From contig JAGGXD010000180.1 in NCBI GenBank assembly GCA_021163295.1, forward strand, positions 1 through 35,489: DNA of 35,489 bases. The letters run 5' to 3'. The notes beneath the pieces are model-generated. The model searched no databases. It saw nothing but the letters and a program-made list of their open reading frames with translations, and was not told the DNA's origin. The translations under genes were made by a program, and so were the position numbers. Source of the DNA: Bacteroidales bacterium (GTDB lineage: Bacteria > Bacteroidota > Bacteroidia > Bacteroidales > VadinHA17). Below are positions 6,901 to 14,422 of the stretch, piece after piece (position 1 is the first letter of the stretch; the number at the start of each line of letters is the position of its first letter).

Positions 6901-8445
6901 TTACGGAATATTAATATCCTGCAACCCTTTTTCAATCCTGACAAGGGTCTCCTCTTTCCCTATCAGAGCAATGATGTCAAATAAATGCGGACCCTTCAAT
7001 GCACCCACAATAGTCAACCTGAAAGGGTTCATTACCTTACCCATACCCAGTTCTTTATCATTGATCCATTGCTTCACTTTTTCTTCTGAATTCTCAGTTG
7101 TAAATTCAGAGATTTTAATATCTGATAAAACCCGCATTAACTCCTTCATGATACCGGGAGTGTTCTCTTTCCAGCTTTTTTTTATCGCTTTTGGATCATA
7201 TTCTTCAGGAGCGGGAGGCTTAAAAAAGAAATGTCCCTGATCCCAGAAGTCGGAAACAAAATTTGCCCGTTCCCGGATCAATTCCACTACTTTTCTGACA
7301 TTTATATCCGCATAGTCTATCCTTTTCTCCTTTAATATTTCACTAAAAGATTCAGCTAACTTAGCAGGGTCCTGCTTCTGCATGTATTGGTGATTAAACC
7401 ATATTGCCTTATCCGGATCAAACCGGGCACCTGCTTTACCTACATTTTCAAGAGAAAAAGCCCGGATCAGCTCATCCATGGAGAAAATTTCCTGTGTTGT
7501 TCCGGGATTCCATCCTAAAAGAGCAATAATGTTAATAAAAGCTTCAGGGAAATAACCATATCCCTTATAACCTTTAGATATTTTTCCGGTTTTCGGATCC
7601 GTCCAATTCAAAGGGAAAATAGGGAAACCACCCAGATCACCGTCACGCTTGCTCAATTTTCCTTTACCTTCCGGTTTTAGTGTAAGTGGCATATGGGCAA
7701 ATTCCGGCATTTCAGCTTCCCATCCAAAACTTCTGTACAACAATACATGCAGAGGCAGTGATGGCAACCACTCCTCACCCCTGATCACATGCGATATTTT
7801 CATCAAATGATCATCCACTACATTAGCAAGATGGTATGTAGGCATCCCATCTGCCTTGAACAATACCTTGTCATCCAGCGTGTTTGTATTTACCATTACT
7901 CTGCCGCGAATAACATCTTCAAATACCAACTCTTCGTTAACCGGGATCTTAAACCGGATTGTATAAGAAATTCCTGACTTAAGCCTTTCCTCTACTTCTT
8001 CGGCTGACAGAGAAAGAGAATTTAACAATTCATTCCTTTCAGCTGCATTATAAGTGAAGGTTTTTCCCTGGGATTCATATTCCTTACGTTTTTTTTCCAG
8101 CTCTTCTGAAGTATCAAAAGCATAATAAGCATATCCCTTTTCAACCAGTTGTTTTACATATTTCAGATATATCTCTTTGCGTTCCGATTGCCTGTACGGT
8201 CCGTAATCACCACCGGCATTCACTCCCTCATCAGGTCTTATTCCACACCATTCAAGTGATTGCATAAGATAATCCTCAGCACCGGCAATATACCTGGCCT
8301 GATCAGTATCTTCAATACGCAGAATGAATTTACCATTGTGCTTTTTTGCAAACAGATAATTAAATAATGCTGTCCTCACCCCCCCTATATGCAATGGACC
8401 TGTCGGACTGGGAGCAAATCGTACTCTAACTGGTTTTTCCGGCAT
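6901..8445 (-). CDS. gltX: Glutamyl-tRNA synthetase
   Basis: 514 residues from the ATG at 8445. The frame extends 6 codons further to a TTG at 8463, but that TTG overlaps the promoter -7 element, so the ATG is preferred. The HIGH motif lies in A11-P-S-P-T-G-P-L-H-I-G21; I-E-D-T-D (44-48) is the conserved glutamate-site block; K263-L-S-K-R-D-G is the KMSKS loop. This is a class I synthetase charging tRNA-Glu in the cytosol, feeding both translation and, where present, tetrapyrrole synthesis. No zinc-binding Cys cluster is seen in the acceptor-binding region. The length agrees with Bacteroidota GluRS. It is convergent with the TPR gene and divergent from tdh. Confidence 0.96.
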   Translation of the reverse strand: MPEKPVRVRFAPSPTGPLHIGGVRTALFNYLFAKKHNGKFILRIEDTDQARYIAGAEDYLMQSLEWCGIRPDEGVNAGGDYGPYRQSERKEIYLKYVKQLVEKGYAYYAFDTSEELEKKRKEYESQGKTFTYNAAERNELLNSLSLSAEEVEERLKSGISYTIRFKIPVNEELVFEDVIRGRVMVNTNTLDDKVLFKADGMPTYHLANVVDDHLMKISHVIRGEEWLPSLPLHVLLYRSFGWEAEMPEFAHMPLTLKPEGKGKLSKRDGDLGGFPIFPLNWTDPKTGKISKGYKGYGYFPEAFINIIALLGWNPGTTQEIFSMDELIRAFSLENVGKAGARFDPDKAIWFNHQYMQKQDPAKLAESFSEILKEKRIDYADINVRKVVELIRERANFVSDFWDQGHFFFKPPAPEEYDPKAIKKSWKENTPGIMKELMRVLSDIKISEFTTENSEEKVKQWINDKELGMGKVMNPFRLTIVGALKGPHLFDIIALIGKEETLVRIEKGLQDINIP

Positions 8446-8460
8446 AAAATATATTTTATG

Positions 8461-8492
8461 CAAATATAGTCAGTTCAGCAAAACATGACCAA
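8461..8492 (-). promoter_or_regulatory. Promoter of gltX
   Basis: On the minus strand TTG (8492-8490), 21 bases, then TATATTTG (8468-8461) matches the Bacteroidota consensus. The spacing is the same as at the tRNA-Cys promoter. The predicted start is near 8457, leaving a leader of about 12 bases before the ATG at 8445. Confidence 0.65.
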
Positions 8493-8596
8493 TTGAATAT
8501 TAATTTTTAAGTTCACTCCGTAAAGTATTTTTTTAACGAAAGGATTTATATTAATTTTGAACGTTTTATTATTCTAAATTCTTATTACCATTTTGT

Positions 8597-9628
8597 ATGA
8601 AAAAAATGAAAGCTCTCGTAAAAACAAAACCCGGTAAAGGACTATGGATGGAAAAGGTTCCGGTACCTGAACCGGGTATCAATGATGTGATGATAAAAAT
8701 ACGCAAAACAGCTATCTGCGGAACTGATCTTCATATTTATCTGTGGGATGACTGGGCGAAAAAAACCATAAAAACACCGATGATAATTGGTCACGAATAT
8801 GTGGGAGTGGTTCATAAAACCGGTTCAGGAGTAAGGAATATTTATGTTGGCGACCGTGTTACGGGTGAAGGTCATATTGCCTGCGGTCATTGCCGAAACT
8901 GCCGGCGTGGTAAAAAACATGTTTGTCAAAATTCTATTGGTGTTGGTGTTCACCGGGATGGTGCTTTTGCCGAGTATGTTGTTATTCCTGAAGAGAATGT
9001 AATCCCTGTTGATGAAAGGATCAGTGATGAAACAGCATCAATTATGGACCCGTTTGGTAACGCAACCCATACGGCTCTTTCGTTCCCGGTTATTGGTGAA
9101 GATGTACTTATTACAGGGGCAGGTCTTATCGGAAGTATGGCTGTTGCTATATGCCGTTTTTCCGGTGCCAGATATATTGTTGTAAGCGACCTGAGTGATT
9201 CACGTCTTGAAATAGCAAGAAAAATGGGAGCAACGCGGATAATTAACCCGTCAAAAGGAGAAAAAATAAAAGATACCATGGATTCTCTGGGAATGGTTGG
9301 CTTTGATATCGGGCTTGAAATGTCAGGGTCACCAAAAGCATTTGAAGAAATGATCGACAATATGTATAATGGTTCGAAAATCGCTCTTTTGGGGATTTTA
9401 CCAAACGAAACAAAAGTAGAATGGGATAAGATAATATTCAAAGCCCTGCAGATTAAAGGTATTTATGGAAGGGAGATGTTTGAAACATGGTATAAAATGG
9501 AACAAATGTTAATCTCAGGACTGGATCTCTCCCCGGTAATTACACATCGTTTCCCTGTTGATGATTTCCAGAAAGGCTTTGATGTTATGGAAAGGAGAGA
9601 TAGTGGTAAGGTAATTCTGGAATGGTAG
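8597..9628 (+). CDS. tdh: L-threonine 3-dehydrogenase
   Basis: 343 residues of the zinc-dependent medium-chain dehydrogenase family. It oxidises L-threonine with NAD+ to 2-amino-3-ketobutyrate. C41 in A-I-C-G-T-D and H66-E67 in I-G-H-E-Y are catalytic-zinc ligands. C96, C99, C102 and C110 form the structural zinc lobe. The nucleotide fold has [10 protein letters not shown]. Met1 and Met4 are both possible starts; Met4 (8606) aligns with the E. coli protein. The next gene, kbl, uses its unstable product, a classic pairing, although here a 109-base repeat-rich gap separates the two. Confidence 0.95.
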   Translation: MKKMKALVKTKPGKGLWMEKVPVPEPGINDVMIKIRKTAICGTDLHIYLWDDWAKKTIKTPMIIGHEYVGVVHKTGSGVRNIYVGDRVTGEGHIACGHCRNCRRGKKHVCQNSIGVGVHRDGAFAEYVVIPEENVIPVDERISDETASIMDPFGNATHTALSFPVIGEDVLITGAGLIGSMAVAICRFSGARYIVVSDLSDSRLEIARKMGATRIINPSKGEKIKDTMDSLGMVGFDIGLEMSGSPKAFEEMIDNMYNGSKIALLGILPNETKVEWDKIIFKALQIKGIYGREMFETWYKMEQMLISGLDLSPVITHRFPVDDFQKGFDVMERRDSGKVILEW

Positions 9629-9630
9629 TT

Positions 9631-9705
9631 TAGTTAAGTAGTTGAGTAAGTTAAGTAGTTAAGTATGGAAAAATAAAATGAAACCAGTAACCAGTAACGA
9701 GTAAC
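9631..9705. repeat. Low-complexity intergenic repeat (TTAAGTAG and AGTAAC families)
   Basis: Tandem degenerate copies of TTAAGTAG/TTGAGTAAG occupy 9631-9668, followed by ACCAGTAACCAGTAACGAGTAAC at 9683-9705. The first family recurs at 12748-12785 and, inverted, at 29985-30020. The second has a relative near 34043-34058. No ORF or structured RNA is apparent. Confidence 0.7.
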
Positions 9706-9737
9706 ATTTTAAATCTAAAACATTAATATTTCACAAA

Positions 9738-10952
9738 ATGTACGGTAATTTTAGAAATCACCTTGAAAAGCAATTACAGGAAATTCGTAATGGAGGCTTT
9801 TATAAAGAAGAAAGGATTATCACTACCCCTCAAGGAGTTGTAATTGAGACTATTAAAGGGTTGAAAGTATTAAACTTCTGTGCTAATAATTACCTCGGGC
9901 TCACCTCACATCCCCGTGTAATAGAAGCAGCTAAAAGAGCACTTGACACCCGTGGTTTTGGAATGTCATCAGTTCGTTTTATCTGTGGTACTCAGGATAT
10001 CCATAAGGAACTTGAAGCTAAACTATCACAATTCCTTGGTACCGAAGACACCATCCTCTATTCTTCTGCATTTGATGCTAACGGCGGTGTTTTTGAGCCA
10101 TTACTTGGGTCTGATTCAGCAATTATTTCTGACGAGCTTAACCATGCATCCATAATTGATGGTGTCAGACTTTGCAAAGCCAACCGGTACCGGTACCGGA
10201 ACAATGATATGGACGATCTTGAGAAACAACTTAAGCAGGCTGATTGTGACCAGGCAAAATTTAAACTAATCGTTACAGATGGTGTATTTTCAATGGATGG
10301 GATTATAGCACAGGTTGATAAGATCTGCGATCTGGCTGAAAAACATAATGCGCTTGTTATGGTTGATGACTCACACGCTACCGGATTTATTGGTAAAACC
10401 GGAAGAGGAAGCCATGAGTATTGTAATGCCATTGACCGTGTTGATATTATTACTACAACTTTCGGAAAAGCACTCGGAGGTGCTTCCGGTGGGTGCATTT
10501 CAGGGAAAAAAGAAATTGTTGATTTGCTACGACAAAGATCCCGACCTTATTTGTTTTCCAATACTTTATCACCTGCTATTGCAGGAGCAACCCTGGAAGT
10601 ATTAAAAATCATATCCGAATCTACCGCATTAAGAGATAAGCTGGAGGCAAATACTTTAATGTTCAGAAAAGGGTTGGAGGATGCCGGTTATACAATCGTC
10701 CCCGGCACTCATCCAATAGTACCTATAATGCTTGGGCATCTTCCAAATGATGCTAAAATATCGCAGGAACTGGCAGAAGAACTCTTAACTAATGGGATAT
10801 ATGTAATTGGTTTTTATTTCCCCGTTGTTCCAAAAGGAAAATCAAGAATAAGAGTCCAGATCAGTGCTGCTCATTCTAAAGAACATATTCAATTTGCAAT
10901 AGAAACCTTTTCCAGGATAAGACAGGAGTGGATTAAGAAAGGAATATGTTAA
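9738..10952 (+). CDS. kbl: 2-amino-3-ketobutyrate CoA ligase (glycine C-acetyltransferase)
   Basis: 404 residues, a PLP-dependent alpha-oxoamine synthase. It cleaves 2-amino-3-ketobutyrate with CoA to glycine and acetyl-CoA, completing threonine breakdown begun by Tdh. The PLP lysine is K244 in T-T-F-G-K-A-L-G-G, the same number as in E. coli. H136 (L-N-H-A-S) stacks on the cofactor, S185, D210 and H213 (V-D-D-S-H) complete the cofactor site, and R-F-I-C-G-T-Q-D (80-87) is diagnostic for KBL. It keeps the N-N-D-M segment (155-158) present in E. coli KBL. The downstream paralogue at 13165 lacks it, which supports assigning the standard reaction to this copy. Confidence 0.94.
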   Translation: MYGNFRNHLEKQLQEIRNGGFYKEERIITTPQGVVIETIKGLKVLNFCANNYLGLTSHPRVIEAAKRALDTRGFGMSSVRFICGTQDIHKELEAKLSQFLGTEDTILYSSAFDANGGVFEPLLGSDSAIISDELNHASIIDGVRLCKANRYRYRNNDMDDLEKQLKQADCDQAKFKLIVTDGVFSMDGIIAQVDKICDLAEKHNALVMVDDSHATGFIGKTGRGSHEYCNAIDRVDIITTTFGKALGGASGGCISGKKEIVDLLRQRSRPYLFSNTLSPAIAGATLEVLKIISESTALRDKLEANTLMFRKGLEDAGYTIVPGTHPIVPIMLGHLPNDAKISQELAEELLTNGIYVIGFYFPVVPKGKSRIRVQISAAHSKEHIQFAIETFSRIRQEWIKKGIC

Positions 10953-11046
10953 ACAACAAGATGTAAAATCCTGTTTCAAATTATTAGATATCTATAATTA
11001 ACACTAAATTGCCGGTACATTTTTAATCAAATTTTATTAAGCAAAT

Positions 11047-12750
11047 ATGTCAAATATAGGCTCTTACGAAAAGCGAATAAAAAATTTCGACTGGTCAATT
11101 TCTGAAAAAGAACTGGATTACAAAGATGGTAATACAATAAACATTGCATGGTATTGCTCCGATCGGATCTGTCAAATGGGAAAAGCTGATAAATTAGCCC
11201 TTATTTATGAAGGATTTGGCGGCGTTGAAAAAGAATATACTTTTAATGATATCCGTCTGGCAGGTAATACTATTGGTGCATTTCTTCGCAATCTTGGCGT
11301 TATTCAGGAGGACAGGGTTTGTCTTTTTATGGATCGTATTCCTGAGCTTTATCTTTCCTTTCTTGGAGTTTTGAAAATAGGAGCTATCGTACAACCTTTA
11401 TTTTCGGCATTCGGAGAAGAATCTCTTCATGTACGACTCGAAAATGCACAAACACGTGTTATTATCACACAAAGAAAACATTTGTCTAAAGTCAGGAAAA
11501 TATTGGATAAGCTCCCATCTCTTGAGCATATAATTATTGTTGATCATAACGAGAGTAAGCCACTACAAAAAAATGAAGTATCATTTAACCTTGAGGAGAC
11601 TACTCCTGTTGAGGATTTTGAAATTTTCCCGACTAAAGCCAACTCCCCCTCTGTTTTACATTATACGTCAGGAACCACAGGGCAACCTAAAGGAGTTAGG
11701 CATGTCCATTATTCGCTAATATCACAATATCTGACAACCAAATGGATACTGGATCTGCAGGATAAAGACATCTATTGGTGTACTGCAGATCCGGGGTGGG
11801 TTACAGGAACATCATATGGTATTATCGGTCCATGGAGTCTGGGTATTACTCAATGCGTTTTGAATTCCGGATTTTCTGCCGAAGCATGGTACAAATTCAT
11901 AGAAAAACACAGGATTACTGTATGGTATTCCGCTCCTACTGCAATCAGATCGTTGATGAAAGCCGGTGACGAAATTGTTGGCAAATTTGATCTTTCATGC
12001 CTTAGGCATCTTGCCAGTGTTGGAGAACCGTTAAATGCCGAGGCCGTTGTATGGTCAGAAAAAGTATTTAATAATCAATTTCTTGACACCTACTGGCAAA
12101 CCGAAACAGGATCAATCATGATCACAAATTTCCCGGGTATGAAAATAAAGCCCGGTTCAATGGGCAAAGCTTTTCCCGGAATTGAAACTACCCTTCTTGA
12201 CCCTAAAACATTTGAACCTTTTAATAAGCCCGGTAAAATCGGGTTGATTGCTTTTAAGCCCGGATGGCCGGCAATGATGACCACTTATTGGAATAACAAT
12301 GAGAAGTTTGAGGAGAAATTCAAGAATGGATGGTACCTCTCCGGAGACAGGTCGAGTATTGATAAAAACGGCTATTTTTGGTTTACCGGCAGGGATGATG
12401 ATGTGATCAATACCGGGGGGCATCTTGTTAGTCCGTTCGAAGTAGAATCAGCCCTTCTGGAACATGAAGCTGTGAGTGAATCAGCCGTTGTAGCTAAACC
12501 TGATGAAGTAAACATGGAAGTAGTAAAGGCATTCATTACACTTAAGCCCGGTTATGAACCAGACGATGAGCTTGAGTTGAAAATAATGAATTTTATACGG
12601 AAAAAATTGTCGCCTCTTGCTATGCCGCAAGATATTGAATACATGGATTCACTTCCCAAAACCCGCAGTGGAAAGATCATGCGAAGGATCCTCCATGCAA
12701 AAGAATGGGGAGAGGAAATTGGAGATGTTTCAACACTCGAAGATGAATAG
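11047..12750 (+). CDS. AMP-forming acyl-CoA synthetase (AcsA-like, short-chain)
   Basis: 567 residues of the ANL adenylating family, with length and sequence closest to the AcsA type of acetyl-CoA synthetase. The P-loop is Y206-T-S-G-T-T-G-Q-P-K-G. The A5 motif Y-W350-Q-T-E-T-G keeps the Trp that limits acetyl-CoA synthetases to short acyl groups. S432-G-D is the ATP ribose-binding motif, R449 lies in the hinge G-R-D-D-D, and K543 in R-S-G-K-I is the catalytic lysine of the C-terminal domain. It would activate acetate, propionate or a similar acid through an acyl-AMP. The family normally transfers to CoA, but the ACP encoded next makes transfer to a phosphopantetheinyl carrier possible. Alternatively it is an ordinary acetate-scavenging enzyme placed beside threonine catabolism. 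Confidence 0.85.
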   Translation: MSNIGSYEKRIKNFDWSISEKELDYKDGNTINIAWYCSDRICQMGKADKLALIYEGFGGVEKEYTFNDIRLAGNTIGAFLRNLGVIQEDRVCLFMDRIPELYLSFLGVLKIGAIVQPLFSAFGEESLHVRLENAQTRVIITQRKHLSKVRKILDKLPSLEHIIIVDHNESKPLQKNEVSFNLEETTPVEDFEIFPTKANSPSVLHYTSGTTGQPKGVRHVHYSLISQYLTTKWILDLQDKDIYWCTADPGWVTGTSYGIIGPWSLGITQCVLNSGFSAEAWYKFIEKHRITVWYSAPTAIRSLMKAGDEIVGKFDLSCLRHLASVGEPLNAEAVVWSEKVFNNQFLDTYWQTETGSIMITNFPGMKIKPGSMGKAFPGIETTLLDPKTFEPFNKPGKIGLIAFKPGWPAMMTTYWNNNEKFEEKFKNGWYLSGDRSSIDKNGYFWFTGRDDDVINTGGHLVSPFEVESALLEHEAVSESAVVAKPDEVNMEVVKAFITLKPGYEPDDELELKIMNFIRKKLSPLAMPQDIEYMDSLPKTRSGKIMRRILHAKEWGEEIGDVSTLEDE

Positions 12751-12831
12751 TTAAGTAAGGTGAGTAGTTAAGTAGTTGAGTAAGGAAGAAGAAGAGAAGA
12801 AGTCAAAAGTCGAAGGGTCAAAGAGTCGAAG
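12748..12831. repeat. Low-complexity intergenic repeat
   Basis: TTAAGTAG/TTGAGTAAG units at 12748-12785, overlapping the stop codon of the synthetase gene, followed by AAGTC/GTCGAAG-type units at 12800-12831. Same family as 9631-9668. Confidence 0.65.
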
Positions 12832-12885
12832 ATTTGAACACGTAACTCATAACCCGAAAAAGGCACAAATAATTTCTAATCTAAT

Positions 12886-13152
12886 ATGTATTTAAAAAAC
12901 AAAAAAATGGAAGAAATGAAAGACATCATTCTGCAATATGTAATTGAAGAATATCTGGAAGATGATGATGAAGAAATAACATATGATACTCCGTTAATAT
13001 CTGGCGGGTTTGTAGATTCTTTTTCAATGGTTTCATTAAAAGTATTCCTTGAAACTAAGTTTAAGATCAGTTTACCTGATGATAAAGCAACTCCGGAAGC
13101 TTTTGATTCGGTTAATAATATTGTGAATCTAGTTAAAGAATTCATTGATTAA
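12886..13152 (+). CDS. Stand-alone acyl carrier protein
   Basis: 88 residues, acidic and helical, with the phosphopantetheine site at S45 in G-F-V-D44-S45-F-S. The N-terminal region E-Y-L-E-D-D-D-E-E and the spacing of helices match the PP-binding (ACP) fold. Starts at Met8 (12907) or Met11 (12916) would remove a lysine-rich lead and give more typical ACP lengths. It is unlikely to be the fatty-acid AcpP: the motif is DSF rather than DSL, and no fab gene is nearby. It sits between an adenylating enzyme and an alpha-oxoamine synthase that begins 12 bases after its stop, so it most likely presents an acyl thioester to that synthase. Confidence 0.9.
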   Translation: MYLKNKKMEEMKDIILQYVIEEYLEDDDEEITYDTPLISGGFVDSFSMVSLKVFLETKFKISLPDDKATPEAFDSVNNIVNLVKEFID

Positions 13153-13164
13153 ACTTCAAATACC

Positions 13165-14412
13165 ATGAGTTACACCAATAAAATAAAGAAAATTTACCAG
13201 GATCAATTAGAACAAATACGAAATGCCGGGATCTTTAAAGTAGAAAGGTTAATTCACTCAAGCCAGGCAGCAGATATTGAAGTTGAATTCCCTACAGGCT
13301 CCTCATTGAAAACTGTAATAAACATGTGTGCTAACAATTATCTTGGTCTTTCCAGTCACCCGGAAGTTGTTAAAGCAGCCCATGACGGATTGGAATCGAG
13401 GGGATATGGCATGTCTTCGGTCCGTTTCATCTGCGGAACACAGGATATTCACAGGGAACTGGAAAACAGGGTGACTGAATTCCTGGGTACAGAGGATACT
13501 ATTCTGTTCCCTTCATGCATGGATGCTAACGCAGGAGTCTTTGAAGCAGTACTCTCTAACGAAGATATTATGATATCCGACAGGCTGGTTCATGCATCCA
13601 TAATTGACGGTATAAGGTTATGCAGTGCCCAGCATGATACTTTCAAACATTCAAACATGCAGCATTTAGAAAGCAAGCTGCAATTACATTCGGATAAGCG
13701 TATTAGAATGGTTATTACCGATGGTGTTTATTCGATGGATGGAGATACTGCCAAACTGGATGAGATGGTTGAATTATGTGAAAAATATGACGCGCTTTTA
13801 TTTGTAGATGATTCACACGCAAGTGGATTTATTGGCAAAACAGGGCGTGGAACTCATGAGAAGTATGGTGTAATGGGAAAAATTGATATTATTACAACTA
13901 CTTTTGGTAAAGCACTTGGAGGAGCCTCCGGAGGATGTGTTTCCGGCAGGAAGGAACTTGTTGAAATGTGCAGGCAAAAAGCCCGTCCATATCTTTTTTC
14001 AAATACTATTGCACCGGTTGTTGTATCAGGTGTTTTGAAGGTGCTTGATATTCTTTCTGAAAATACAGAGCGCCGTGACAAACTGGAAGAGAATACAGCA
14101 TATTGGAGAAAAGGGCTGACTAATGCCGGATTTATTCTGAAGGAAGGTGATAGTCCGATTGTTCCGGTAATGCTTTTTAATGCCAAACTATCACAAGATA
14201 TTTCAAAAGACCTGTATGATGAAGGCATATATGCAATAGGATTTTTCTTTCCTGTTGTACCAAACGGACAAGCTAGGATCAGGACACAGATATCTGCCGG
14301 TCATGAGATTCACCATTTGGATAAAGCCCTTGATGCTTTCAAAAAAGTAGGGAAAAAATATGGAATTCTAGGACTCACAAAGCAGGAGATAATTCAAAAA
14401 TACGGATTGTAG
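13165..14412 (+). CDS. Alpha-oxoamine synthase, KBL paralogue paired with ACP
   Basis: 415 residues, strongly similar to KBL and to the copy at 9738. The PLP chemistry is intact: K249 (T-F-G-K-A-L-G-G), H143, S190, D215 and H218. The differences fall around the substrate side: L-V-H-A-S replaces L-N-H-A-S, S-C-M-D-A-N-A-G replaces S-A-F-D-A-N-G-G, the N-N-D-M segment becomes H-S-N-M, and there is a 12-residue C-terminal extension. The family condenses an amino acid with an acyl thioester and usually releases CO2. With an ACP 12 bases upstream and an acyl-activating enzyme before that, the likely reaction is condensation of an acyl-ACP with glycine or another small amino acid to an aminoketone. 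It lacks the serine palmitoyltransferase signature G-S-R-F-L-N-G. The product is unknown. Confidence 0.85.
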   Translation: MSYTNKIKKIYQDQLEQIRNAGIFKVERLIHSSQAADIEVEFPTGSSLKTVINMCANNYLGLSSHPEVVKAAHDGLESRGYGMSSVRFICGTQDIHRELENRVTEFLGTEDTILFPSCMDANAGVFEAVLSNEDIMISDRLVHASIIDGIRLCSAQHDTFKHSNMQHLESKLQLHSDKRIRMVITDGVYSMDGDTAKLDEMVELCEKYDALLFVDDSHASGFIGKTGRGTHEKYGVMGKIDIITTTFGKALGGASGGCVSGRKELVEMCRQKARPYLFSNTIAPVVVSGVLKVLDILSENTERRDKLEENTAYWRKGLTNAGFILKEGDSPIVPVMLFNAKLSQDISKDLYDEGIYAIGFFFPVVPNGQARIRTQISAGHEIHHLDKALDAFKKVGKKYGILGLTKQEIIQKYGL

Positions 14413-14422
14413 ATATAAGCAC

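Noticed and set aside
10058-10498. 146-codon minus-strand ORF inside kbl (and similar antisense ORFs in 13854-14228, 15657-15908, 16104-16505, 8950-9441)
   Set aside because: Shadows of well-conserved genes; Ser/Pro/Ile-rich translations without domain features.
13165-14412. Serine palmitoyltransferase for sphingolipids
   Set aside because: The signature region reads [10 protein letters not shown] as in KBL, not G-S-R-F-L-N-G as in SPT. The gene triad resembles the Caulobacter set, but the enzyme does not.
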